Shown: piece by piece, positions 24,572 through 31,814 of the stretch | Position numbering within the stretch: the first letter of the stretch is position 1 | Layout: each line of letters starts with the position of its first letter | NCBI GenBank assembly: GCA_023442755.1 | Contig: JAEZXS010000056.1 | Location: 1 to 31,814 of the forward strand | DNA: 31,814 nt | Direction: 5' to 3' | From: Pseudomonadota bacterium | GTDB taxonomy: Bacteria > Desulfobacterota > Syntrophobacteria > Syntrophobacterales > Syntrophobacteraceae | Notes under the pieces: model-generated | What the model was told of the DNA's origin: nothing | The model's database searches: none | The model's input: the letters and a program-made list of their open reading frames with translations, nothing else | Position numbers and translations under genes: made by a program

Positions 24572-24599
24572 TGCGCGGCTGCAAGCCGCTCCCACAAGA
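24572..24599 (+). repeat. REP-type palindrome, family 1, copy 3
   Basis: GCGCGGCTGCAAGCCGCTCC followed by CACAAGAC; same orientation as the other two copies. Copies 2 and 3 flank the composite repeat, so 24407-24599 is a cluster of repeats filling the 307-bp gap between UPF0210 and the next gene. Confidence 0.78.
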
Positions 24600-24648
24600 C
24601 ACGGAAACCGAACGCTAATCCTTTGCAGGGGGTACCGGGAGCGAACAG

Positions 24649-25110
24649 GTGAAAGGCGAAAGCATCGATTCAAATTACCGGCGTCTTCTCAGGCGATGCG
24701 CTCCCCAGGTCCGCCGCTACTGGCTGGTCCTGGTTGCCGGGCTTCTGTGGCTTTTCGTCGGAATAGCCCTGATGATCGTCGCGTGCTGGTGGCTTTCGCG
24801 GATATTCTGGCTGCGCGGCGTTGCCGTTGCGGCTTTCTCCCTTTGTGCGGGTCTTGTTATCCACCTGTACGGTTTCTCACGGATCGTTCGCAAGAACATT
24901 GCCCGGATAGCCATGCAGGCTGAAACGGTGTGCATTTTCGCCTTTCAGGGCTGGCGCAGCTATTTCCTGATCCTGCTTATGATGTTTTTCGGGTACACGG
25001 TGCGCCACCTCCCCATCCCCAAGTACGTCGATGCCGTGATCTACTTCAGCATGGGGGCCGCCCTGGCCTTCAGCAGTTCGCTCTATTTCCAGGAATTTTC
25101 CCGACAATAG
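24649..25110 (+). CDS. Four-helix membrane protein of unknown function
   Basis: The product is 153 residues from a GTG start, with GGGAG 10 bp upstream. It has a basic N-terminus (RRLLRRCAPQVRR) and four hydrophobic segments at about 25-46, 52-72, 102-118 and 125-143. The positive charges suggest that both ends lie in the cytoplasm. No catalytic motif or known domain was recognised. It lies 126 bp upstream of folP on the same strand and may or may not share its transcript. Confidence 0.75.
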   Translation: MKGESIDSNYRRLLRRCAPQVRRYWLVLVAGLLWLFVGIALMIVACWWLSRIFWLRGVAVAAFSLCAGLVIHLYGFSRIVRKNIARIAMQAETVCIFAFQGWRSYFLILLMMFFGYTVRHLPIPKYVDAVIYFSMGAALAFSSSLYFQEFSRQ

Positions 25111-25236
25111 CCCCCATTTTGGATAAGAAGAAAATACATTTCGCCTAATTGCCAGAATTCTCTTCAAATTTACCTCCAAATATTGCAAAATTCCGCTGCT
25201 CGTATATTCGGATGCACACAGTGGGGATTTTGCGAA

Positions 25237-26085
25237 ATGAAAAAATATCGACTTAAAATGCGCGGTCGCGAGTTGGAGCTTGGCGACCGGACCTGCATAA
25301 TGGGCATTCTGAACGTCACGCCGGATTCCTTTTCGGACGGGGGCAGATTTTCCGACTACGACAGGGCAGTGGCCCACGCTTTCGAACTGATTTCCCAAGG
25401 GGCGGACATCCTGGACGTGGGCGGTGAGACCACGAAGCCGGGCTCGGACCCGGTTCCGCTGGAAGTCGAGTTGGAGCGGGTCATACCGATTGTCAAGGCC
25501 GTTCGGGAAAAGAGCGACATTCCTGTTTCCGTCGACACGAACAAGGCAGAGGTGGCAGCCCGGGCAATCGAGGCGGGGGCGGACATCATCAACGACATCA
25601 GCGCCCTGCAGTTCGATCCCGAAATGGCTTCGGTGGCCGCCCGGACCGGCGCGCCGCTCATCCTCATGCACATGCAGGGGACGCCGCGCGTGATGCAGGA
25701 TGACCCGGTCTATTCCTCTCTCATATCGGAGGTTATCGCTTTTCTCGAGGAGCGCATCCGGTATGCGATGGACCGCGGAGTTGCGCGGGGGCAAATAGTA
25801 GTTGATCCGGGAGTAGGTTTTGGTAAAACAACGGCGCACAACCTGTCGATAATCAAAAATCTCGGCGCTTTCGCCTGGCTTGACTGTCCGCTGCTGCTGG
25901 GAGTATCCCGGAAGAGGTTCATCGGGGCGGTTCTGGGCCGCAGGGAGGGGGAGCGTGAGTTAGGGACGGCCGTTGCGAACGCGTTCGGTATTGCCGCCGG
26001 AGCGCACATACTGAGGGTTCACGATGTAGCTTTTCATCGGGAAGTTGCCGATATGGCGGATGCAATTCGCAATGCAGCGGGTTGA
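25237..26085 (+). CDS. folP: Dihydropteroate synthase
   Basis: The product is 282 residues from the ATG at 25237; an upstream TTG would add 18 unlikely residues. It joins p-aminobenzoate to hydroxymethyl-dihydropterin pyrophosphate in folate synthesis in the cytoplasm. The family signatures are intact: MGILNVTPDSFSDGG, DVGGETTKPG (phosphate-binding loop; Thr-Lys where Ser-Arg is more usual), VDTNKAEVA, INDISAL, MHMQGTP and GVSRKRFIG with the catalytic Lys-Arg region. It is followed after 19 bp by glmM, a gene order found in many bacteria, so the two form an operon. Confidence 0.95.
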   Translation: MKKYRLKMRGRELELGDRTCIMGILNVTPDSFSDGGRFSDYDRAVAHAFELISQGADILDVGGETTKPGSDPVPLEVELERVIPIVKAVREKSDIPVSVDTNKAEVAARAIEAGADIINDISALQFDPEMASVAARTGAPLILMHMQGTPRVMQDDPVYSSLISEVIAFLEERIRYAMDRGVARGQIVVDPGVGFGKTTAHNLSIIKNLGAFAWLDCPLLLGVSRKRFIGAVLGRREGERELGTAVANAFGIAAGAHILRVHDVAFHREVADMADAIRNAAG

Positions 26086-26104
26086 TTGACTATGGAGATT
26101 GTAC

Positions 26105-27463
26105 ATGGGAAAGCTTTTTGGAACTGACGGTATCCGCGGCGTTGCCAACACCACACCGATGACGACGGACCTCGCCATGAAAGTGGGCTTCAGCACCGCC
26201 TACTTCTTCAGAAACCGGCACCGAAGGCCAAAGATCATCATCGGGAAGGACACACGCCTTTCGGGCTACATGATCGAAAATGCGATTACCGCCGGAATTT
26301 GCTCCATGGGGGTAGATGTTCTGCTGGTAGGGCCTCTGCCCACCCCCGGAATCGCCTTTCTCACGAGCAGCATGCGCGCGGACGCAGGGATAGTCATCTC
26401 GGCTTCCCATAATCCTTACGAATACAACGGGATCAAAATCTTCGGCAATGACGGCTTCAAACTGCCGGACGAGACCGAAAACTACATGGAAGAACTCATC
26501 CTGAGCGGTGAGATAGAAAACCTGCCGCATCCCGATGCTGCGGAAATCGGCAGGGCGCGGCGCATCGACGATGCCCAGGGCCGCTACATCGTTTACCTGA
26601 AAAATACCTTTCCGCGGGACCTGACCCTGGAAGGGCTCAAACTGGTGATAGACTGCGCCAACGGCGCGGCTTACCGAGTGGCCCCCACCGTCTTCGAGGA
26701 ACTCGGAGCGGAAGTGATCCTCACGGGCGACCGGCCGAACGGGAAAAACATCAATAAGGAATGCGGCGCCCTCTATCCCGAGTACATGGCGAGAATAGTC
26801 CGCGAGCATGGGGCGGATGCCGGGTTTGCCCTGGACGGCGATGCCGATCGCATCATCCTGGCCGATGAAAACGGCGAGGTGCTGGACGGCGACCAGATCA
26901 TGGCGATCTGCGCGAAGCATTTCATCGAACGGAACTGCCTGAAGGACAGGACCGTCGTTGCGACCATCATGAGCAATCTCGGGTTCGAGGTGGCGCTGAG
27001 AAACATGGGGGCCACACTTCTCCGCACCCCGGTCGGGGACCGGTACGTCGTCGAAAAGATGCGCCAGAACGGGTATTCGCTCGGAGGCGAACAGTCGGGG
27101 CACATGATCTTCCTTGACCACAGCACGACCGGCGACGGTATCCTCTCGGCCCTGCAGGTGCTCGCTGTGATGCTCCGCGAAGAGCGCCCCCTTTCCGAAC
27201 TCAAGAAGATCATGGAGCACTATCCCCAGAAGCTGGTCAATGTGCCCATCGGGGTCAGGAAGCGAATTCAGGATGTTCCCGAAATCGTGAAAATGCAGGA
27301 AAAAATGGAAAAGGTCCTCGGGGAAAACGGTCGGATGGTGATACGGCCTTCGGGTACCGAGCCCGTGATCCGGGTCATGGTGGAGGGGGTGAGCAGGGAA
27401 GTAATCGACGACGTGGCCTATACGATGGCCTCCTGTATCGAGAAACATCTTGCCGCCAATTGA
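26105..27463 (+). CDS. glmM: Phosphoglucosamine mutase
   Basis: The product is 452 residues from the ATG at 26105, with GGAG 7 bp upstream. It converts glucosamine-6-phosphate to glucosamine-1-phosphate for UDP-GlcNAc, the precursor of peptidoglycan and lipopolysaccharide. It shows the N-terminal GKLFGTDGIRG and the active-site phosphoserine Ser101 in ISASHNPYEYNG. The metal loop DGDADRI, the sugar-binding loop GGEQSGH and the phosphate-binding loop RPSGTEPVIRVMVE are also present. Length and motifs are normal for the family. Confidence 0.97.
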   Translation: MGKLFGTDGIRGVANTTPMTTDLAMKVGFSTAYFFRNRHRRPKIIIGKDTRLSGYMIENAITAGICSMGVDVLLVGPLPTPGIAFLTSSMRADAGIVISASHNPYEYNGIKIFGNDGFKLPDETENYMEELILSGEIENLPHPDAAEIGRARRIDDAQGRYIVYLKNTFPRDLTLEGLKLVIDCANGAAYRVAPTVFEELGAEVILTGDRPNGKNINKECGALYPEYMARIVREHGADAGFALDGDADRIILADENGEVLDGDQIMAICAKHFIERNCLKDRTVVATIMSNLGFEVALRNMGATLLRTPVGDRYVVEKMRQNGYSLGGEQSGHMIFLDHSTTGDGILSALQVLAVMLREERPLSELKKIMEHYPQKLVNVPIGVRKRIQDVPEIVKMQEKMEKVLGENGRMVIRPSGTEPVIRVMVEGVSREVIDDVAYTMASCIEKHLAAN

Positions 27464-27530
27464 TGTCGCCTGGGTTCCGGGACGATCCGCTCGCACGAAA
27501 TCGGAAACGAAGAAGAGTGAGGGGTGCTGA

Positions 27531-28301
27531 ATGCTTTTGGCAATGGACATAGGGAATACGAACACCGTGCTGGGCCTGTTCGACGGGGACAAGCTGGTGC
27601 ACGACTGGCGCATCCGTACGGAAGTAAACATGACGATCGACGAATACGCCATTACCCTGCGCAGCCTGTTTGCCGTGCACGACATCCCCATCGGCAGGGT
27701 GAAAAGCGTGATCATCTCGAGCGTGGTCCCGCCTGTTCTCAACCCCGTGGAGCGATTCTGCGACCGGTATTTTCACGTCATCCCGCTTGTCGTGGGGCCG
27801 GGCATCAGGACCGGCATGCCGATCTTCTATGACAGTCCCAAGGAAGTCGGGGCCGACCGGATCGTGAACGCTGTCGCCGCATATGAAAAGCGCAAATCCG
27901 CCACCATCGTGGTGGATTTCGGCACGGCCACGACCTTCGACTATATTTCCGAACGCGGCGAATACATGGGGGGCGTGATAAGCCCCGGTATCATGATTTC
28001 GTGCGAAGCCCTGTTTCTCAAGGCTTCGAAGCTGCCGCGAGTGGAAATCTTCGCCCGCCCGCCATCCGTCCTGGCCAAGAACACCATTGCCTCCATGAAT
28101 GCCGGAATCGTGTACGGGTACGCCGGCCTGGTCGATGGAATCATCACCCGTATGAAAAAAGAGGTGAACAAGGAAATCTACGTGATCGCAACGGGAGGCC
28201 TTGCGCCGCTCATATCCAATGAGAGCCCCTATATCGACGAGGTCGACGAATTCCTTACCCTCAAGGGCCTCAAGATAATTTTCGACAGGAACAAGAAGTG
28301 A
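27531..28301 (+). CDS. coaX: Type III pantothenate kinase
   Basis: This 256-residue protein phosphorylates pantothenate in the first step of coenzyme A synthesis. Family motifs are DIGNTNTVLGLF at the N-terminus (ATP-binding), GADRIVNAVAAY (catalytic Asp), VDFGTATTFD and GGVISPGI. GAGGGG serves as RBS. The stop overlaps the start of the next gene as GTGA, so ldcA is translationally coupled to it. Confidence 0.96.
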   Translation: MLLAMDIGNTNTVLGLFDGDKLVHDWRIRTEVNMTIDEYAITLRSLFAVHDIPIGRVKSVIISSVVPPVLNPVERFCDRYFHVIPLVVGPGIRTGMPIFYDSPKEVGADRIVNAVAAYEKRKSATIVVDFGTATTFDYISERGEYMGGVISPGIMISCEALFLKASKLPRVEIFARPPSVLAKNTIASMNAGIVYGYAGLVDGIITRMKKEVNKEIYVIATGGLAPLISNESPYIDEVDEFLTLKGLKIIFDRNKK

Positions 28302-29191
28302 TTTTCAAAAGCCTTAGGCCGGGCAGCTCCATTGCCCTGGTTGCACCTTCCAGCCCGTTCGACCCCGATCTGTACGAAAAGGGGCGCCGGGTCCTGGAAG
28401 ATGCCGGGTATACCGTCGTTCCCGGGCGCAGCATTCTCCGCCGGGAAGGCTATCTTGCCGGCGCCGACCTCGAACGGGTCCGGGACCTTACCGATGCCCT
28501 GCTCGACCCCGCAACCGATGCGGTCGTTTGCATCCGGGGAGGCTACGGGAGCGGGCGCCTTCTCACGCGCCTTCTTTTTTCCACCCTCAGCAGGCGCCCC
28601 AAGATTTTCCTCGGGCACAGCGACGTCACGTTCCTGCACATGGCCATGATCTGCAAGATGGGCTGGACGACATTCCACGGCCCCAACCTGACCGGCATAG
28701 CCGAATCGGCCGAACGGGCGGAAAACGTCCTGCGATTCCTGTCCGGCAAAGCCGAGTTCTCCTGGGAGTTCGAGTCCGGGCAGGTGCTGAAGGAGGGGCG
28801 GGTGGAGGGCCCCGTCCTCGGAGGCAATCTCACCTGCCTGTCCCACATGATCGGGACGCCCTTCATGCCGGATCTCGCCGGGGCGCTGCTTCTGATCGAA
28901 GACTGCGGCGAGGCGCTCTACAGGCTGGATCGTATGCTGAACCACCTCAAGCTGGCAGGGATTCTTCCGCGCCTCGGGGGCATCCTGCTCGGCGAGTTCA
29001 CGAATTGTGCCGAAAACGGAGACATCTACCGGATGGTAATGGACCACGTCCGCTATTTCGACTATCCCGTCGTCTACGGTCTGCCTTTCGGCCACGGGGA
29101 TCGAAACGACGTGATCCCGCTTGCCTCGCCCTTCCTGCTGGATACCCATGAACGCGTCCTCAAAGCAATCGAAGCCCCTGTCCGCGCCTGA
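28298..29191 (+). CDS. ldcA: LD-carboxypeptidase (peptidase family S66)
   Basis: The product is 297 residues from a GTG that overlaps the coaX stop. Family S66 enzymes remove the terminal D-Ala from L-Ala-D-Glu-Dap-D-Ala released during cell-wall turnover, in the cytoplasm. The catalytic triad is visible: Ser108 in GHSDVT, Glu201 in LLIEDCGE and His266 in PFGHGD. The GGYGSGRLL oxyanion region is present. No signal peptide is seen, as expected. Its 3' end overlaps the next gene by 44 bp. Confidence 0.92.
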   Translation: MIFKSLRPGSSIALVAPSSPFDPDLYEKGRRVLEDAGYTVVPGRSILRREGYLAGADLERVRDLTDALLDPATDAVVCIRGGYGSGRLLTRLLFSTLSRRPKIFLGHSDVTFLHMAMICKMGWTTFHGPNLTGIAESAERAENVLRFLSGKAEFSWEFESGQVLKEGRVEGPVLGGNLTCLSHMIGTPFMPDLAGALLLIEDCGEALYRLDRMLNHLKLAGILPRLGGILLGEFTNCAENGDIYRMVMDHVRYFDYPVVYGLPFGHGDRNDVIPLASPFLLDTHERVLKAIEAPVRA

Positions 29192-30320
29192 TCTCGAATC
29201 CGGCCTGGATGCCCTGTTCAGGAGAGCGCTGGACGGGGGCGTTTTCCTCGGAGCCAGCATCCTCGTCATGGCGGGAAGCAACCCGCCGACCATCCGGAAC
29301 TATGGCCATGCCACGCCGGGCGGCAGTGCGGTTGCCGATTCGACCCGATTCGACCTGGCTTCCCTGACAAAACCCCTCGTGACCGTTCCGCTCGTGATGA
29401 CGGCGGTTGCCCGCGGCATGGTCGGTCTTGATGACCCGCTCGACCGCTTCTTTCCTCCGGATTCGGTCCCCTCCGAAAAAAAGGGAATTCGCGTCCGGCA
29501 TCTGCTCAGTCATTCCTCGGGGCTTCCGCCCTATGTGGAGTTTTTTCGCACGCTGATAGGGCTTCCTCCCGATAAGCGCAAAGAGGCCCTCGTCCGGATG
29601 ATCATGGACGCGCCCCTCATATATTCGCCGGGGAGTTCGGAAGACTACAGCGATCTCGGCTACATGCTGCTGGGAATGATACTGGAGCAGGTGTTCGGCG
29701 CAAGGCTCGACAGGCTGGCAGAGGAGATCCTCTTCGGGCCTCTCGGCGTCGGCGCGCTGAACTTTCGGCCGCTGCGTACCGGGTGCGACCCGGCGGCAGT
29801 ACCACCTGCAAGTTCGGCCGAGGCGGCCATGGACTCGGTGTATGCCGTCACGGAGAACTGCCCATGGAGAAAGAGGCTCCTTCGGGGCGAGGTCGACGAC
29901 GAGAACGCCTGGTGCCTCGACGGAGTGGCCGGGCATGCCGGCCTTTTCGGCACGGCCTTCGGGGTTTTTTCACTCGTGTCTTCCCTCTGGGACATATACC
30001 GGGGTAGAATCGACGATCCGCTCCGGCCGCGCGACCTCCTGCGCCTGTTCTGGACCCATACGGCCCCGAAAAGCAGGTGGACCCTGGGCTTCGATACGCC
30101 CAGTCGGCCGAATTCGAGTTCCGGGCGCTACTTTTCCCTGAACAGCGTCGGGCACCTCGGGTTTACCGGAACCTCGTTCTGGCTCGATCTGGAACAGGAG
30201 CTCATGGTCGTGCTGCTCACGAACCGGGTTTATCCCTCGCGGGAAAACGACCGGCTCAAATCGTTCCGGCCGATCGTGCACGACGCCGTAATGGAAGCCC
30301 TCGGCAGGACCGGGGTTTAG
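29148..30320 (+). CDS. Beta-lactamase-fold serine hydrolase, cytoplasmic
   Basis: The product is 390 residues from the ATG at 29148; a TTG 27 bp upstream is less likely. The class C/esterase-type motifs are SLTK (Ser72 nucleophile, Lys75), YSD (167-169, where YxN is usual) and HLGFTGTS in place of KTG. It has no signal peptide or membrane segment, so it should act in the cytoplasm, unlike resistance beta-lactamases or penicillin-binding proteins. Its position between ldcA and mpl suggests a role in hydrolysing muropeptide or peptide intermediates during recycling. That role is inferred from context only; D-aminopeptidase, amidase or esterase activity are all possible. Confidence 0.88.
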   Translation: MNASSKQSKPLSAPDLESGLDALFRRALDGGVFLGASILVMAGSNPPTIRNYGHATPGGSAVADSTRFDLASLTKPLVTVPLVMTAVARGMVGLDDPLDRFFPPDSVPSEKKGIRVRHLLSHSSGLPPYVEFFRTLIGLPPDKRKEALVRMIMDAPLIYSPGSSEDYSDLGYMLLGMILEQVFGARLDRLAEEILFGPLGVGALNFRPLRTGCDPAAVPPASSAEAAMDSVYAVTENCPWRKRLLRGEVDDENAWCLDGVAGHAGLFGTAFGVFSLVSSLWDIYRGRIDDPLRPRDLLRLFWTHTAPKSRWTLGFDTPSRPNSSSGRYFSLNSVGHLGFTGTSFWLDLEQELMVVLLTNRVYPSRENDRLKSFRPIVHDAVMEALGRTGV

Positions 30321-30334
30321 CCTGCTGTACGTGC

Positions 30335-30354
30335 ATAAGTCATATATGACTTAT
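30335..30354. promoter_or_regulatory. Perfect 20-bp palindrome upstream of mpl
   Basis: ATAAGTCATATATGACTTAT lies 32 bp before the mpl start, and a partial third half-site (ATAAGTCCTATAA) overlaps its right edge. It could be an operator for a dimeric regulator controlling mpl separately from the upstream genes, or an AT-rich intergenic repeat. Confidence 0.5.
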
Positions 30355-30386
30355 AAGTCCTATAAACGATTTTGGTGGAAGCGCTG

Positions 30387-31808
30387 ATGGATTCTAACGG
30401 AATAAAAAAGGTCTATATGGTCGGGGTCGGCGGGATTGCCATGGGCACTCTCGCCACGATGCTCAAGGAAAGCGGCTACGAGGTGGCCGGATCGGACCAG
30501 AATCTCTATCCCCCGATGAGCACGCATCTGGCATCCCTCAAAATTCCGCTCTTCGAAGGCTTTGCCGCCCAAAACCCGCAGTCGTTTTCCCCGGACATCT
30601 TTGTCATCGGAAATGTCGTGCGCCGGGAAAACTCCGAAGCCCGGTACATCCTCGGGCAGGACAAGCCCTACCTATCGATGCCGCAGGCCATCCGGGAATT
30701 TTTCCTCCCCGGCCGCCGCAGCATGGTGGTGGCGGGCACACACGGCAAGAGCACCACGTCGTCGCTCCTCGCCTGGGTCCTCGAACAGGGGGGGAAGGAC
30801 CCGAGCGCTTTCATCGGGGCTTTCATTAAAGATTGGGAGCGCAGCTACAGGCTCGGCCGCGGCGAATACATGGTCATCGAAGGGGATGAATACGATACGG
30901 CCTTTTTCGACAAGGGCCCGAAGTTTCTGCACTACCAGCCCCATATCGGCATCGTGACCAGCATCGAGTTCGACCATGCGGACATCTTTCCGAATTTCGA
31001 GGCAATCCTGAACGCCTTTCACAACTTCGTCCGGCTGATTCCCGAACGCGGCCACCTCATCCTGAACGCCGACGACCCGAACTGCGGCGCTCTCGGGCGC
31101 GAATGCTCCGGCCACGTCCTCACCTACGGCTGGTCTCACCGGGCAGACTGGCAAATCCGGTCGGTGGAATACAGGTCCGGCCTGGTCGAGTTCAAACTCC
31201 GCAATCCCAAAACGCAGCGGGAGGAAATGTACCAGTCCCATCTTGCCGGCAGGCACAACGTCTGGAACATCACCGCGGTGATTGCGGCCGCAACCCTTGC
31301 AGGAATGCCCGCAGACAGCATCCGGGAAGCGCTTCTGAGCTTTCACGGGGTGAAGAGGCGGCAGGATGTGGTCGGCGAATTCGGCGGAGTGCTGGTGATG
31401 GACGACTTTGCCCACCACCCGACCGCCGTGAACGAGACCCTGGCCGGCCTCAAGCGGTTCTACCCCGAACGGCGCCTGATCGCGGCCTTCGAGCCGAGGA
31501 CGAATTCGAGCAGGCGGAATGTTTTTCAGGAACCTTATGCGCGCGCTTTCGACAGCGCGGACGTTATCTGCATCAAGCAGCCCCCTGGAATGGATGCGAT
31601 CCCCGAGGCGGAGCGCCTCGACACGCGCCGGCTGGTCGAAGACATAGCCGGACGGGAAAAAGAGGCTTATTATTTCGACAAAAGCGAGGAACTGGTTTCT
31701 TTTCTCCTCGAATCGGTTCGAAGCGGCGATCTCATCGTCTGCATGAGCAACGGGAGCTTCGACGGTCTGCCGGTCAGGCTTGCCGAGGGGCTGAAGGCAA
31801 AGAGCTGA
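30387..31808 (+). CDS. mpl: UDP-N-acetylmuramate:L-alanyl-gamma-D-glutamyl-meso-diaminopimelate ligase
   Basis: The product is 473 residues from the ATG at 30387, complete within the window. It attaches recycled tripeptide to UDP-MurNAc, returning it to peptidoglycan synthesis. The N-terminal Rossmann-like part starts KKVYMVGVGGIAMGTLA. The Mur-ligase ATP loop is GTHGKSTTSSLLAW, followed by IEGDEYDTAFFDKGPKF and the central GRHNVWNITAVIAAATLAG. The C-terminal domain has DDFAHHPTAV and FEPRTNSSRRN. The DEYDTAFFD and FEPRTNSS signatures separate Mpl from MurC. Upstream GGTGGA is a modest RBS. Together with ldcA it implies a muropeptide recycling route. Confidence 0.95.
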   Translation: MDSNGIKKVYMVGVGGIAMGTLATMLKESGYEVAGSDQNLYPPMSTHLASLKIPLFEGFAAQNPQSFSPDIFVIGNVVRRENSEARYILGQDKPYLSMPQAIREFFLPGRRSMVVAGTHGKSTTSSLLAWVLEQGGKDPSAFIGAFIKDWERSYRLGRGEYMVIEGDEYDTAFFDKGPKFLHYQPHIGIVTSIEFDHADIFPNFEAILNAFHNFVRLIPERGHLILNADDPNCGALGRECSGHVLTYGWSHRADWQIRSVEYRSGLVEFKLRNPKTQREEMYQSHLAGRHNVWNITAVIAAATLAGMPADSIREALLSFHGVKRRQDVVGEFGGVLVMDDFAHHPTAVNETLAGLKRFYPERRLIAAFEPRTNSSRRNVFQEPYARAFDSADVICIKQPPGMDAIPEAERLDTRRLVEDIAGREKEAYYFDKSEELVSFLLESVRSGDLIVCMSNGSFDGLPVRLAEGLKAKS

Positions 31809-31814
31809 GGAAAG

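Noticed and set aside
26090..27742. 550-codon open frame antisense to glmM and the start of coaX
   Set aside because: Shadow of well-identified genes, with His/Arg/Asp-rich composition typical of antisense frames.

Overview
The window looks like chromosomal DNA of an anaerobic, GC-rich member of the Desulfobacterota (former Deltaproteobacteria), possibly a Syntrophobacterales-like lineage. The grounds are a Desulfovibrio-type periplasmic [NiFe] hydrogenase with a Tat signal, tandem dCache chemoreceptors, a PFL/UPF0210 protein, a folP-glmM-coaX block and intergenic REP-type repeats. The assignment is inferred from gene content; there is no rRNA here to confirm it.

Layout. (1) Positions 1-289 hold the 5' part of a truncated IS200/IS605 tnpA with its leader hairpins. 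Its break abuts the 3' end of a membrane c-type cytochrome gene. (2) Positions 287-6489, minus strand, form a cell-envelope redox group: a small exported protein, a 1340-residue multicopper oxidase with an internal four-copy repeat and two C-terminal FN3 domains, an exported FKBP isomerase, and the DUF2231-like/cytochrome c protein. (3) Positions 6490-11500 are an AT-richer, eroding accessory region. It holds a SAM methyltransferase bracketed by an 85-bp inverted repeat. It also holds a decaying minus-strand cluster of an internally deleted PLP decarboxylase, an autoinducer-synthase-like acyltransferase, a second GNAT, and a third GNAT-like gene broken by an in-frame TGA. (4) Positions 11498-16043 carry three chemoreceptor genes in tandem on the minus strand: one 5'-truncated remnant and two full-length paralogues whose signalling halves are nearly identical at DNA level. 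(5) Positions 16580-17803 encode a CDC48-type AAA ATPase whose C-terminus is replaced by repeat-derived sequence.

(6) Positions 18684-24341, plus strand, carry a hydrogenase locus: small subunit, large subunit, terminator, maturation protease, HypC chaperone, then a translationally coupled double-ACT protein and a PFL/UPF0210 protein. (7) Positions 24649-31808, plus strand, are housekeeping genes: a four-helix membrane protein, folP, glmM, coaX, ldcA, a cytoplasmic beta-lactamase-fold hydrolase and mpl. The last three look like a muropeptide-recycling set.

The strongest candidates for something little described are the envelope oxidase group with its unusual insert, the GNAT/decarboxylase cluster (a possible N-acyl small-molecule pathway now in decay), and the inverted-repeat-flanked methyltransferase cassette. 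No tRNA, rRNA, CRISPR array or complete insertion sequence was seen.
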